Positions 1 through 14,809 of a stretch of DNA of 64,000 nucleotides are shown here, in pieces. Each line of letters opens with the position of its first letter. Within the stretch, counting starts at the first letter, position 1. Source of the DNA: Rotaria sp. Silwood1 (Eukaryota > Rotifera > Eurotatoria > Philodinida > Philodinidae); the NCBI GenBank assembly GCA_905250075.1, contig CAJNOP010000017.1, positions 2,528,770-2,592,769 of the forward strand, read 5' to 3'. The translations under genes were made by a program, and so were the position numbers. A model generated the notes under the pieces. That model did no database searches and was not told the DNA's origin. It saw only the letters and a program-made list of their open reading frames with translations.

Positions 1-945
<945 letters not shown>

Positions 946-2211
946 TCAATACATACAGCTCCTTGCTATATAATCGGTTGTTCACAATCCAATCGTACAT
1001 ATTTCTAATTATTCAATTGATTGTTTGCAGACGACATCTGGCATAATTTATAAGCTAATATGGTGTGATTATCTTTATTATTTATTGATTGATATTAATA
1101 TGCATATTTCTTCAATCGCCTCTAAGTAAAATTTAGAAACGTTAGTCAATATCATATTGTCTCTTTTTATAAAAAAATCAATATTAGATATTGATTGATT
1201 TAAGTATTACACAGATCCCTTAAATGTTTTATCTGATAGTTCATATTTTATTGGTAGAATGAATAATAAACGTCTCACAAAAAAAAAGATACTTTAGTAG
1301 TTCACGATATTACTGAAAAGACGCATATTTCTAGGATAGACTGAAGTAGATATCAATGAAAATTACGATTAAAGTGAAAGCTTTAACTTAGTTCATTTTT
1401 TTTCGGAAAAATCTCGGGAAGTTTCCTAGAAGATTGATGAAATTGTGCAGGAACTCATTCACCGTTTTTTTTGCGTCTATAGCTACATATAAGATAATGG
1501 AGATTCAAAAATAGTAGTTGCTGTTTTTTAAGGCTAAGTCTTATCTAAATGATAAGCACCATTTAAACTTCTGTATGAGCCCTCCTCAACGATAGCTCAT
1601 CGTTTTGTCGTGAGTTAATATTTAATCTGAACAACTCGTCTACTGAGACGAGGCCAACTGAACGATTTAGGTACAAGACTCTGGAAGAATGACGAATAGT
1701 TTTGTATAAAGTGGATTTCGGTTGAGAAAAACTTAACAAAGCAAAATTATTTTGAAAACGAGTACAGTAGTTGACTTAAGCCCCTATCATTTTTTTAATG
1801 GACTCTCTGAGAAATCTTTAAACTTTCCGGAAAGTCCTTAACAAGTTTTTGAGGATCTCTTTTACAGATTCTTAGGAGCTTCCAAAGATTTTCTTAGAGA
1901 AAATGGACAAGAGCTGTTGGGTTTAGAGTACGATCAAAGACTATCAGCATTAAGCTGATAGAGGTAAGTATTGTGATATGTACAAGAAAAAATAGATCTT
2001 CAGAGTGAAAGAAGACATAATACCACAGTGTTTACACAAATAGTTGTGATCATTATACATTATCACAAAGAGGTTTTCATCCATCACAATTTAGAAGACT
2101 TATGATGACACTATTTCCTTTGGTTGAGACGAACATTTTCAAAAAAATTAATGTATACCAGGTCAACCAATAGTAATAAAATAGCCAATTAAATCATCAT
2201 AATTATTTTTT

Positions 2212-2560
2212 TGTACATGCAAAATTTACAAAGATTAATCAATTTATAAAGCTCATTAGGAGTGTCAAATTTCTCGCTTCTGATTGCTCTGGCAAATTGA
2301 ATGCCTAATTGACTTTCATACAGCTTCTTGTTGTTGTAACTACTTCGCGTTTATGAAACAAATTAGTGACCATATTGTTTGCAATACAAAACACGGAATA
2401 TTTAGCGCCTAAATTAACTGTAATTCTAGTATGATTATAGTTTTCTACGTTAAACGCGTTTTGTAAACTTAATTTATAATTTGGTCTTGCCCTTTTCCAT
2501 GTAGTTTTATTATTGGCTTCTTTCGATAGAGTTAAATGCCGCGAAAAAAGTTTTTAAACT
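2212..2560 (-). pseudogene. Decayed coding fragment, unknown family
   Basis: The minus strand reads open for about 80 codons from roughly 2560 to the TAG at 2305-2307, with normal residue composition (for example WKRARPNYKLSLQNAF and then RITVNLGAKYSVFCIANN). Coding sense then continues in the +1 frame (LYESQLGIQFARAIRSEKF, ending LINLCKFCMY near 2212). The switch happens inside an ACAACAACAAGAAG run near 2325. No start codon or flanking splice sites fit. I do not recognise the family. This is best read as a broken copy of a gene with one frameshift. Confidence 0.45.
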
Positions 2561-3534
2561 AATAACAGCAGATGGCTTCAATTGTTTTTACTTTTAACTT
2601 TCAATTATGAAGGCATTAAAAAAATTCATTTTTTTTTGAGTACAACGTGTCTTCAAATCAAGTATGTTGATCAATTAATACTGAATTCTAATAATGTTTT
2701 ATGTTGAAAAGTTATTCATCAACGTATGAATAATGCCTGGAAGAAGCCCACCATACAGTAGATAACACTTGAATATTTTTTGAGCACATGTCTTTCAAAG
2801 AAGTTATTCTACATTATAACCATTTCTTCTTTCAATATCTATACTAGAGAAACGTTTAAATATAATCTATTAAAATTACATGTGAAGAAAAACTATGATA
2901 ATGTGGTACACATTTTTTTCTCGGAGAACGTGATGTACTGTTTGTTGATTGTTTGAACGAAGCGAAGTAAGCGTAGAATAAGGTGCAGTATGGTGGTGTG
3001 GATATAGAAAAAGTAGTCACGTAACATACTCTCATTCTACCGTTACTTTCTAATCATCGTCGCTACCTGCTCGTTCATTTCTTCTTTTTACAAAGTAATC
3101 AACAGCAAGTAAATCCGCATGCGAAAAAAAATCACTAATCGGGATGCATTTTGTGCAATCAACGGATATCAAATCCAAGAACAGTAAATCATGTAAAGCC
3201 TTCTTCTAACGTGCAATTGTCATTAAAAGTACAGTAAAGCATCATATCTCGTCTTAATGATTTAATTTAGTTGTAATCGAAAGGCACAATAGAAATGTAA
3301 AGTGATAAACAAAATTGAAATCTAGATGCGGTCAAGATTGACTGCCTTTGAAATTACAATCGGTTAGTGTGGTTAGAAGTACATCGCAATCAAAATTGTT
3401 CATCTCGGATTCAACAGAAATTATAAAATAGGGCACATAGATTGTTAAAATGAATGTCTCTTTTGAGGAAAGAATCGATGATGTTTTTTTTTTGTTTTTT
3501 TTTCGACACATTTTAAAATTACTTTTTAATTAAC

Positions 3535-3812
3535 CCAGGAAAATGATTCTGGCTCCAGGGTTCGTGTTATTTCGGCGAGAATCCGCAGGAAAATATATTT
3601 TTTTCTGCCGGAAGATCAGGGGAAAGATAGGAAGTTGGAAGCAGGAGTCCAATGACTGGATCTGGCATCCGGATATCCTAGTTCTGGCCAGAAAGGACAG
3701 TAATCAGACAAAGTCGGCTACCAGATGCGCTCATCGGATTTCTGCTACCAAGTTTCGGTTAATTTCCTATGTTTTCCAGCAGAAAACGGCCCGTATTTTT
3801 TGACCTGGGAAC
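3535..3812. repeat. GC-richer block with CCCAGG/CCTGGG ends
   Basis: About 280 bp of clearly higher GC than its surroundings, starting ACCCAGGAAAATG and ending TTTTTGACCTGGGAAC, so the edges carry short inverted CCCAGG/CCTGGG termini. It is open in one plus frame for 86 codons (3543-3803), but the product has no recognisable motif. A small non-autonomous DNA element or an imported fragment are both possible. A satellite copy cannot be excluded from one instance. Confidence 0.3.
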
Positions 3813-6052
3813 AAACTATCAATTTTTCGCCAGAGTGCAAAAAAAATTATATGGTTTTCTATGAAATATTTTTTAATTTAAAGATCTCACTGATACAAAT
3901 TTGAATTGGATCGGACTTTACTTTTACATTTTTAGCATAACATCAAGAGCGAACATATCAACTTTCTGGAAATTAAAATCACCTTTCCATCTAAAAAACA
4001 CTCGACTTATCAATCATCTTCCATAAGATTAACTATATATTTCGGTATGCCTTTTAATGATCTTTAACTTTATAATGCTACTTTCTTATAAGTAACCCAT
4101 TTTGCGATTTTATTTGTTTTTCTATCGCAACACATGCATAACATTTTTCTTCTCAATAAGATTGTTCACGTACTACTTGGCTCAAATTTCTCTTCTATTG
4201 ATATTGAAGTTAATCGATGAATAATAGAGGAAATCACATACAAAATTTGTTCCAGGCGAATATCATATATTTGTAAGGAGAAGAAAAACAAGAAGTTGAC
4301 GTATTACTAGGATCATTATTATTGTATCATATTTATTTGAAGTCTTTATTTATGGAATTTGAGATATAATCTGCAAATTTTATTAGATTATTCTTTTTTA
4401 AGAAATTTCGTGTTTTGAATCTTGAAAAGCCAACAACAAACAATAACGTAATATTAACCGCTGTGATGGTACGTACAGCTGGTTTTAACACATACGTACT
4501 TAATTACTTATACGAGAAATAGAAAACTAAATCCATGAAATATACATTGCAAGATAGTTGATAACGGTGGTATACATGTTCTGCAGAAAATTCTGATCTC
4601 TAGGTCAGATTCGTGCGAAAAACAAAAACAAAACCCTGTGAGCATCTTTGATCGCTGTGTCAAAAGTAGAGAAATAGATAGTTTCTTTTCTATTTCTTTT
4701 CACTTACGTTTTCTAAATACTACAAAGGATGATAATCATCTCAGATCTGAAACATTAGCATCAAATAAAATATTTAAATGAAAAAAAGAAAACTGTTTCA
4801 TTTTCAGCACACAACAACATTTATCTCTAAGTATTAGGAGATCAGTAATTTGTATATATATCACGTTGATAGATACTTGAAATCTTATGATAAATAGAAA
4901 CTAATAGAAATCGAGTGTTTGGGCGTTAGACTTAGAAATAAGTTTTATGTATAACTTGTTCGAATTCTATTTTCCGTTAATACATTATGAAAAACTGTCT
5001 GTGTTCTTCAAATAAAACCACACCTCGAAAAATTGTGAATATCATTAAGTGTTATGTATTTGGAAAAAAATAATAAATAATTCACAAAAACTTAAAAGAC
5101 TCTACTAAATAGATTTCCAATATGCGACAATGTTAGAAAAACTGTTTTAAAGCATGAGATAGCATTGGTTTAGTTCATTAATTTTCAAGAGAACAAAGGG
5201 ACGATATTGTTTATTTTTATTATTTTTTTCATGAGTATATAAATAAGTTTAATTTTGTTTAATTCGTAATAAATTTTGTTAAAAAAATATTCGGACAACG
5301 TGATACGTAAGGTCTTGTTCTTTAACATCTAATTATTCGTAACATTATTGAAATCATGTCTCATACTGAAATGAGAATAATCAAAAATTCTTAACATTCT
5401 TTTTTCTTTCGGTATTTCTATACAATATGTATATCTTCGGCTTCACTTTGTGTTATGTTTAATTGAATTAAATGTATGCGTATACAGAGGTGTATGCAAA
5501 GGAGTATGTTTATCGTGTAGAAGAGCCTTGCTTTCTCCGAAAAAGAATGCATGTAAATGTAACCATGTAATCAGTGTTATTTAACGCCCTCTCTCTAGCT
5601 AAAATGCCACGTATATTTTCAATCCAATAGTGACCCTGGCTGACTTAAGAATGAATGAAAATAATATGCAACAAGGATTGGTTTTTTGTCAAGCAATACA
5701 ATCGACATGGATAATATATTTTCAAGCAGCGCCACTTTCTAGGCGTTTTGTCTCGGCATATTGATGATGATGCAACTGCATTTATTTCCGTTGGTTCTGT
5801 TGTTCGTTCTACGATTTCATTAAAAAAGACGATTGAATTTTTCATGCTTTCTTTTCTTCGACATATATTTACGATACGCAAAAGAAATGTTTTTTTTTGT
5901 CTTTGAAGTGATTAGTTATGCAAAAAAAAAATTTGTTTTGATTAATCATATTAAAATTTCATCGTCATCATGACTTGTGATTGTTTTCCAAACATCATAT
6001 AAACGCACAGTTTTTCTTCTTCTTTTCACAGATTTATCAAATAATAAAGAAA

Positions 6053-8969
6053 ATGGGTTTACTAACGCAAGGACATCCGTTAAATTGGGAAGAAACAAAA
6101 AAATATGCACAATTTATACGTGAACATGGTATCGAACAATTTATTCATATTTATGAAAAACTTAAAGATCGTCGAAATGATTGTCTCAAATGGGGTGATG
6201 AAGTATGATAAAGAATTTCAGAAAAAACTTTTGATGAAAAATGAATAATTTTATCGTAATATATTTGCATTCAGGTTGAATTTCTTATGGTACGTTTTGA
6301 TCATGAAAAGAAAAAAGTACAACTTGCTCTAAGAGCTCATGAAATTTTACCCACTCTTATGGAACCTGAACATCAAAATCCTAAGTAAAGATTAAAATTA
6401 ATAATAAATTAATTGAAAAAAAAAAATCACAATTTTTATATTCAGTGATTGTATAACATTATGGCGGCCAGAATATGCAGTAAGTAAAATAGACGAACAT
6501 AATCAAATCTATCTTATTTGTTTTACTGTAGGATTATATGATTGAAGGTACACCAGGTCAACCCTATGGACATTTGCCTGGACATTTTAATATGGTGGAA
6601 GCGAATATGCGCTTACGGTAAATCTTAATAGTATTATTAAATAAAGAATAAAAAATAAATGATTTTCAGCCGACAACAAGGTCAAAAATTACTTGGTAAA
6701 GATGAGTATGTTCTAAGCACTTCAAACTTTCCACGGTATGAGTTTTTCTCGAAAACAAAAATAATCAATTTTAGAAGAATTTAATGTTTTTGATTAAATA
6801 GAAATGGATGTTCTGATTTTACTTGGCCTGTGCACAAACCAACACCAAGTACATCAGCATCTGCTTCATTGTTTTTTCCAGATGAGGTCATTTTTCCAGA
6901 TCATCCACGTTTTAAGTAATATAATAAAATGAAACAATGATTATGATCATTATTAATTATTCTATCTTCTTCAGAACATTAACACGAAATATTCGTATGC
7001 GACGTCAATCTAAAGTTGCTCTTAATGTTCCCAGTACGTACAATGACACTAAATAATCTTTTCATGAATTATTTTTCTTATCATAGTTTTTATTGATAAA
7101 AATACTCCTCGACCATTCATTGAAGATTTATCAATATATGGTCATGATAATGATGCTAATGAATCAACTGCTATTGAGGATCATATTTATCTCGATGCCA
7201 TGGGTTTAGGCATGGGTTGTTGTTGTTTACAAGTTACATTTCAAGCCCAATCAATTGATGAAGCACGTTTTCTTTATGATCAATTAACTCCATTAACTCC
7301 TATTATGGTATATATTGCTCAATCCTATTTTATTTCCTAATTTTCTTTTTGTACTTTTTTAAAGTTAGCATTGAGTGCATCATCACCGATATGGCGTGGA
7401 TATTTAGCTGATATTGATTGTCGATGGAATGTATTATGTGCTATGGTAGATGATAGAACACCTGAAGAACGTGGCATTGAAGTAAATAGTTGAAATTTCA
7501 TTACTCACAATAATTTTCTTTTGTTGTAGCCATTAAAACATGAGCGATTTCGTTTATCTAAATCTCGTTATTCAAGTGTTGATTGTTATATTTCACCGGA
7601 TAGTGCTATGTATAATGATATTGAAATTGTTCAAGATGAAAATGCTTTTCATGAACTTATTGAACATGGTAAGATGAAATGAATGAAAAAAGCTTTTGCT
7701 ATTGTTTTTAATTTCATTTTTCTTAAGGTATCGATCATCTATTAGCTCAACATATAGCACATTTATTTGTTCGTGATACAATAACTGTGTTTGAAGAAAA
7801 ACTTCATCTAGATGATACAAAAGATACCGATCATTTTGAAGTAAAATTTCTTCTTTTTTTTTCTTTTTGATTAATGATAAAGTATTATTATTCTTAGAAT
7901 ATTAATTCAACTAATTGGCAATCTATGCGATTTAAACCACCACCAACTAATAGCGATATCGGTTGGCGTGTAGAATTTCGACCAACAGAAGTAGAAATTA
8001 ATAATTAGAATTATTTTTTTATTGTCTAATCATATTATTCTATCATATAGTTACAAATGACCGATTTTGAAAATGCTGCATTAGTTACGTTCATCGTCTT
8101 ATTAACACGTGCAATTATGACATATAATTTAAATTTACTTATTCCAATATCGAATGTAAGAAATAAAAGCATAATAAATAATGATATAATGGTTATTTGC
8201 TAATAGGTTGATGAAAATATGCAATCTGCACAACAACGTGATGCAGTTCAACATCAAAAATTTCATTTTAGAAAATGCCTTTCAACTGGTACATAACTAT
8301 CGTATTATGTTATCAATTCTTTATTATTTGTTTTTTTTTTTTGTTTTAATTAAGTGAAAACACCTGATACACCATGTATGGCATCTGTTCAAAAATCTCT
8401 TGTGCAAGAAAATGAATGTGAACATCGTCTTATGACAATAAATGAAATTATTAATGGATCTGTAAACATATATATATATATTTTTTGATATATATATAGA
8501 TAATTAATAAAATCATTTTTTTTTAAATTTTAGAATGAATTTGTTGGCCTATTGAAAGTTATTCAAGAATATTTATCTAATATTGAAGTAGATGCTGATA
8601 CACGATGCACTATTAATCAATATTTAAATCTGATAAGTAAACGAGCAGCTGGTATGCCAAAAATAAATTTTTTTTTTTTCGTATTAACGAAAATAAATAA
8701 TACTTTTAGGTAAATTGATGACGAATGCATCATGGATGCGATATTTTGTTACGAATCATCCAGCATATAAGCATGATTCAATTGTAAATGATGAAATTAC
8801 TTATGATTTATTATGGGAAATGAAAAAAATCTCAACTGATGAAGAAGAATGTCCTAAAGTATTACCTCGAATGTCATCAAAAACGACACTTGACATTTCT
8901 GCTGCTGTTGAACAAGAACATGAATTAGAAGCAAAACGATCGTTAGTGAATCGCCATCATCAAGAATAA
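6053..8969 (+). CDS. GCLC: Glutamate-cysteine ligase catalytic subunit
   Basis: Catalyses ATP-dependent joining of L-glutamate and L-cysteine, the rate-limiting step of glutathione synthesis, in the cytosol. Seventeen exons: 6053-6202, 6275-6384, 6446-6479, 6532-6617, 6670-6735, 6802-6915, 6975-7033, 7087-7307, 7365-7481, 7530-7668, 7728-7840, 7898-7990, 8051-8155, 8207-8288, 8355-8461, 8534-8651, 8710-8969. They keep frame throughout and give 657 residues (human 637). The start matches the family: [19 protein letters not shown]. Family blocks seen: [109 protein letters not shown]. All introns are 48-72 bp, GT-AG. It appears intact. Plus strand, divergent from MELK. Confidence 0.97.
8468..8512. 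repeat. TA microsatellite in GCLC intron 15
   Basis: Two short runs of (TA)n separated by a T tract, within the 72-bp intron between exons ending at 8461 and starting at 8534. Simple sequence only. Confidence 0.7.
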
Positions 8970-11900
8970 ACCGACTTAAAAACATATTTTTTTTTGTTCT
9001 ATAAAATATGTAGTCTTTCACAAAGGACACTTTCTTCTACTTGCGTAAAATGTTTCATCTTTTGCTATTCATATGTATGCTCTCATGTATTATCTGATCT
9101 TCTGTCTTCGTTTATTCTTTTGAATATTTCTCATGTGTTATCCTGTTTTAGGTAGAGATGGAAACGTTTATATACAGTGCTATTATTTTTGAGTAGAGAA
9201 TAAGAAATAATGGTTGAATATGGTGATGAGTACATTTAGAATTATTTGACATTTTTACAACTGAAAAATGAATTGATGGATGTGTTTCATCGAAAGACAA
9301 GTTATTATCCATACTTTCAGATTCGATAAGTTTATTTATTTTCTCGTTTTGTATAGAGTAGCTACGATGAAGTGTTCAAGAATTTAAAGTAATATAAAAA
9401 GAATTGATCATTAGGATCTCAAATGTTTTTAATAAATAAGAATATGACAAATCGGTTGAAAATAAAAAAAAACACATGGAATAGTCTGCAAATTTTAAAA
9501 GTTCTCTGACAAAATTCTTCTCTTGAGATTTTCTTTTATCTTTGAAAGAATTTCCATGATCTCATTGAGGATTATGCTAGAAATTGAAGCATTTGACAAA
9601 ATTTTCTTTTTTAACTTTATATATTCATGCTAATTAGCATCATCGAAGAACTCTAAACACAAATTTTTAGTGCATTTTGTTGAAATGATAAAAATTTAGC
9701 TCGGTTGGACATTGAAGCTATAACAATGTGTTCAGTTGAAGATTATCATCAAAAACTGTGTATATGAAGTTGAACTTTTAAAAATCAGAACAAACAAAAA
9801 AAAAATTTTCATTTAACACATCGAATAATGCAGCATTCAAAGCTGAACAAAATTAGCTAGTTATATGATATTTTTCCAGAATTATTTGGCAAATACTGCT
9901 CATGATTAGTCATTTTTCGAGTGAAAAAATATGTCGATTATGTACAGTGAATTCACTACCATTCAGTCACTGAAAGAAATCCGACGCCGATTTTTCTATA
10001 TGTGATGCAGATTCTTCCCCTCTATAAAATAGTGAAAAAATAATCTTAAAAAAAAGTTTTATCTTGACGTAAAATATTACTAACGCTGGTAACCAAGGCG
10101 ACAGTATTTATAGGGAAAATATATTATGGATGTTGTCTTTCGACAAAAAAATAGAACTTATATTAACTAGAGACCATCTTGAATACTTTTCACATAGATA
10201 TGATGTATTTCAATGCAGATGTGTTCTATCAAAATAAAGAATCAATATTTGTCGTATTTTATGACGATAAGAGTGATTAGCTAATCTTAGATAGTGGTAA
10301 TATCACATGAACATATCTACAAATTCAAGAAATGCGAATGAACAGGATTAATTGTTTCTTCTTTTTTTTCTTGAATTTATTACCAAATTCAATGTAATAT
10401 CGTAGATTAATGAGTGGAAGGAAATATCAAAAGAAAGAGAAAACTTTTCGCCAGCCATGTGATCTTAATATGTTTCTATTGTTCTTTGTTATCGACATTT
10501 GTGAATTATGCAATCTATATATAGCTATACTTTTGCATCAACAAAAATGTGACAACAATTATTCATATTGTTAATCAATCATAAAGTCAATACATGAACG
10601 GTAATCAATATTGCTTTACTGGTTGTCATGATAGAGTTGTTTATTCGTCTCACTTGGCTTGAACGCATCTATCAGAATCGAAAAATAAAAAAGTAACAAA
10701 AATATGTTGTTCTCATTGTGAAATTGTTTTCGATGTAATGCTTTTAAGCGCTGATTTGTGTTTTTTAAACATCACTTTAATGGTAACACCATTTTTGTTT
10801 GTTTTGAATGTCTTTTCAATTCGGAGTGAGTATATTATTGAAGAGGTTCTATGGACAATGAAGATCTTCACTATCAACTATGTTTTGGTGTGAGTGGCGA
10901 GAGAAAAATTTTCCGATTTCAATTAAATTATTGTGCTCTAAAATGAAAATTGTAATCAATTTTGAAGATTTTGTCTACTAAAAATCTCCTAAAGCAATTA
11001 CTAGGTTGACTTTGTTTCACTAAAATTATATAAGGCTCGAAACATTTTTCATTGCATATTGGTGTAAGGATATGTGGGTGTTGATGTAAATAACTGTGAG
11101 TGCGACCAGATGAATGTCTTCTCTTGAAGTACGACTACATCAATACATCCACACTCAAGTCCATGACTGAAGACCATAATGTATCCATCGGTCGCCATTG
11201 TCCTAGGATCTATGCTCGCAATTCTTTAAACAGAGCAAGAAACCAAGATAAAAATTTACACTATATTTTCTTTCATTTGTTTAATTGCTAGATAGCTTTA
11301 CGTCTGTTTTTTTCATGCGTTAAACAATAGCCCTACCAAGTGAATAATGGGGAAAAGGTCATTAAAATGCATTATTATTCGTAGCTAGACCATTTCGACC
11401 ATTAAAATGCATCGTTTTTAGCGAATAAAAATGATTCATTTTGACCATTTGATAAACACGGACTTGAGTTTCAAACTGGCTTAAACAATACTTATGGTTT
11501 CTGAAACTCAGATAGATCACTAATAATTACTTTCAAAACATACATATTTTACACAAAAGTCAAAAATATTTTTCGAAATTCCGCATAAAAATTGATTGAA
11601 AATATTTGGCCCTAGCATAAACATAAGAAACAATAGTTGGAAAACTTTTGGTTTTTGCGTAATTTTCAGTAATAAATCGATAACTCTTGAATCAGAAAAG
11701 ATCATACTCTCCATAAAACTATACCCAATTTAATACCTTCCCTAGGAGATCTATTTCTTTGGTGGAAAACTTTTTTTAAAGAAGTTAAATTTCATTTCCA
11801 TCTATCAGATGAGTAACACACTATAGACAAAAGATATAATGCTGCATTTTGTCACTCATGAGAAATAAAAGTGTTTCTAATGTGATAAAGTATATTGACA

Positions 11901-13505
11901 TGATCGAAGCTACAAGGCAAATCTTAAGAAGCTAGGTTATCTCTATATTATAAGTAAAAATCTGATTTTGATGATATTTTGAAAGTACTAAAATTGGAGT
12001 TTTCATTGATCATAAATATTTAGAAGTAAAAGTACAATGCTACAATAGAAAATACATTGCAACAGGCTAAGCTAAAGATTATTTCTTCCTATTTTTGAAA
12101 TGAACTTGTGATCACGATTATTCGTATTGTTATATTTATTTTTTAAGATAAAGTGGTTGAAAAAATCAGAGTGGACACAGTTAGCTTCTATCTAATATTT
12201 TTCGTGGCGAAATAATATGTTCAATTTAAGGTACATTGATTTAACACTATAAGTATTATACAAGGTTTATCTTTTCGAATAACACTTTGTGAACAAAAAG
12301 TGTGCGATTTCTCGATACCTGTCTTGTTGATCAAAGAAAACACGTAATCATACATATATAACTCAATCTCCAGATCTTGTCACTATACGAATTTATGTTT
12401 TGTTAGTTTCTTCTAAAAAAAGCGATATTTCCATTTATTAATTAGACATGTAGAGCACACGGTGACGTTATCTTTATGATAAATTAACACATAGCTTTAA
12501 TTAGCACAATCCGCTAATAAGTATACATTTTTTAACTCAGAAGAAATATTTATCTTCAAATGACTGCATTATCGTTTCCATGTATCGAATCATTAACACA
12601 TTTATTATGTTCATGTTCTCTCTTTAACATAATTTGTTCTTTTTTGTGGATGTTCTGTTCTACATACTTGAATAAATTTGATTGATTCATTCGTATTAGT
12701 CAATAGTAGTCTTTGTCTTCGAATAAAGAGCGATCATTAGAAAAGGAAGAAAAGAACAAACTTCGATTCATTTCAAAGATAGACGAGTTAGTTGTAACAT
12801 GTCTGTCTTCTCTATATTTCGACAACTAAAGACACTTCACAAGATGTAATAGAATTTATAAATATTATAAATCATGTGTGTCATTTACCAGAACAGTCAA
12901 TCGTCACTCACATTTTTCCATATATCTGTGAACAGCGTAAAGAACATACTTAGTTTTTTTCAATTTAGTCCGAATGACATCGCAGATTAGGTCTTATATA
13001 AAATTTTTATATTGACGAGTAATATACAACATGTTTAGTCATACAGCATAACTATTCACTGAAAGTCGGAGAAATCTGTTTAATATTCTATTCATTGAAT
13101 AAAATATGTACGATAATTCTTGTATTAGGAAGAGAAAAAGAAAACATGAATTGAGTATTAGACAGTTTAGAGTACATAGATTAATCATAAATTCGCTGAT
13201 TAAATATTTCATGAGACATTTATCTTCTTTCAAGAGTCTACTGCAGTCAATTACTGATAGTTTGATAAAAACTAAAGATCTTCATGTATTACTCATAACA
13301 TAAATATAACACCTAGTACGAAATGTCGTTGCAACTAAAATGAAAAAAACTAGCTGTGTCGTTTATTTTTATCAGGATACACTATTTTTTATGACTTAGA
13401 GTATTTCCTAGAGTTTTCATCTTATCTATCTAACGCATCGTCGTATATTCATATTCCAGCGCATTATGGCTTGTTAGTTCTCAAATAAGAATGTGAAGTT
13501 ATTTG
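8970..13505. other. Gene-poor AT-rich stretch
   Basis: After the GCLC stop (8967-8969) I find no exon set with consistent frames and splice sites on either strand. Short open frames such as 11100-11291 have no recognisable motif. The motif CATTAAAATGCAT recurs at about 11361 and 11400, and a related ACCATTAAAAT form occurs near 14650, hinting at degraded copies of one repeat. Confidence 0.4.
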
Positions 13506-13668
13506 TTATTTTAAAAATAACTCTTTCTAGTATATCTCAAAATCTTGACATATGACTCCGATGTAACTATCTGTTACGACTCAGGATTTTGTGCTCTTCC
13601 TATTGGCATATAATACATTAGATTACATTCATATTTCGTAAAATTCTAAAAAATAGTTATTTTGAAAA
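13506..13668. repeat. Small imperfect inverted repeat
   Basis: GTTATTTTAAAAATAACT near 13506 faces a GTTATTTTGAAAATAAC block near 13640-13668, with arms of about 30 bp and a spacer of roughly 105 bp. Each arm is itself close to palindromic. This could be a MITE remnant. AT-rich sequence makes chance similarity fairly likely. Confidence 0.3.
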
Positions 13669-14212
13669 TAACAATCACATTTGATGAAATCGATTGTACA
13701 ATTTATAAGATCCTTTTTTCAGTCAAAGAACGATGCACATATTTTAAAGCAGTGCATTTCGTTGAGAGAGACTTATCTTACAAAAAAAGTTTCAGGTTAT
13801 CAATTGAAACAGTCTTTTGATAAGGTTATTATAATTATAATTAGAAAATTGACAGGCATGAAAGAGAAGTCTTTGATTGTGCACTCAATTTCATCCGATG
13901 TTTATGAGCCATGCAAAACAACAGAAATAACTCTATTTGATGGGTGAAATACCTCTACAAACGAAATGGGATATGTGAAAATAGTACGTGACACTAGATA
14001 ACATTGGCTAGTTTTAGCTCTAGGGAAAATTGAAATCTTTTTAGGACAGTTTTCTAAAAGTACACTCTCAATTCGAGTATAATTATGTAGATAAACTATT
14101 TCTGATAGCAGCAAAGATATTCAGAGAATAGATACCGAACTAGACTGTAGAGAGAATATTAGATGAAAAAAAGCAGATAAAAGAAAATGTACGGGTAAGG
14201 TTAGTGATGATG

Positions 14213-14455
14213 TTAGATTGGAACATAAGTTCTGCACGTTCTTTTTTTTTTTTGTTTTTTAGGCAAATTTGAGGCTTTATATCTTGTGATTGGAAAGTGT
14301 TCGAGGCCTGAGATTTTTTTAATATGGATAGATCTTTATAAGTACTATCTACATTAAAAATTTCAGACATCGAACATTTTTCAACCACGAGATATAAAGC
14401 CTCAAACTTGCCTAAAAAATAAAAAAAAACGTGCAGAACTTATGCTCCAATCTAA
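14213..14455. repeat. Long palindromic fold-back element
   Basis: A near-continuous inverted repeat of about 243 bp centred near 14334. The outer arms (14213-14288 and 14386-14455) match at nearly every position: TTAGATTGGAACATAAGTTC opposes the reverse complement of GAACTTATGCTCCAATCTAA. The inner halves also pair, more loosely (GTGTTCGAGGCCTGAGA against the complement of TTTCAGACATCGAACATTTT). The single-stranded form would fold into one hairpin with almost no loop. No obvious target-site duplication. Likely a fold-back or MITE-type insertion. Confidence 0.75.
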
Positions 14456-14483
14456 TAGAATAGCACTCAAATGTATTCAAAGT

Positions 14484-14669
14484 GACATAATTCTAACGAT
14501 GCGAAACAGTCACAAATAATGCCAAAAAATGGTTTGTGTTGTATGCATTCTTTTATCATTTTTAAAACCATTTTCACTTAGTCAAAAAATAGCCATTTTA
14601 ATGGTTCCCATGTGAGCCATTTTTTGGGCATTTTTTGTGACAGTTTCGCACCATTAAAATTATGTCGAT
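14484..14669. repeat. Second fold-back repeat, adjacent
   Basis: Arms of about 50 bp: 14484-14533 (GACATAATTCTAACGATGCG, then AAACAGTCACAAATAATGCC) pairs with the reverse complement of 14617-14669. The spacer is about 83 bp. It starts only about 30 bp after the larger palindrome at 14213-14455 and differs from it in sequence, so two unrelated hairpin elements lie side by side. Confidence 0.65.
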
Positions 14670-14809
14670 TTTACGGCATTTTAATGCCATTACAACATTT
14701 TTATACCTGGCTGGGAGTCCTTCCTTTTTCGTTAATGAATATTTTTCTGTTTGAATATCATCGAAATTGGTGATAGTCATAGTCTTTGTGTTTGTAAAAA
14801 TTGAAATTT

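Noticed and set aside
13681-13947. 88-codon plus frame
   Set aside because: No motif, no neighbouring exons, overlapped by a similar-length minus frame.
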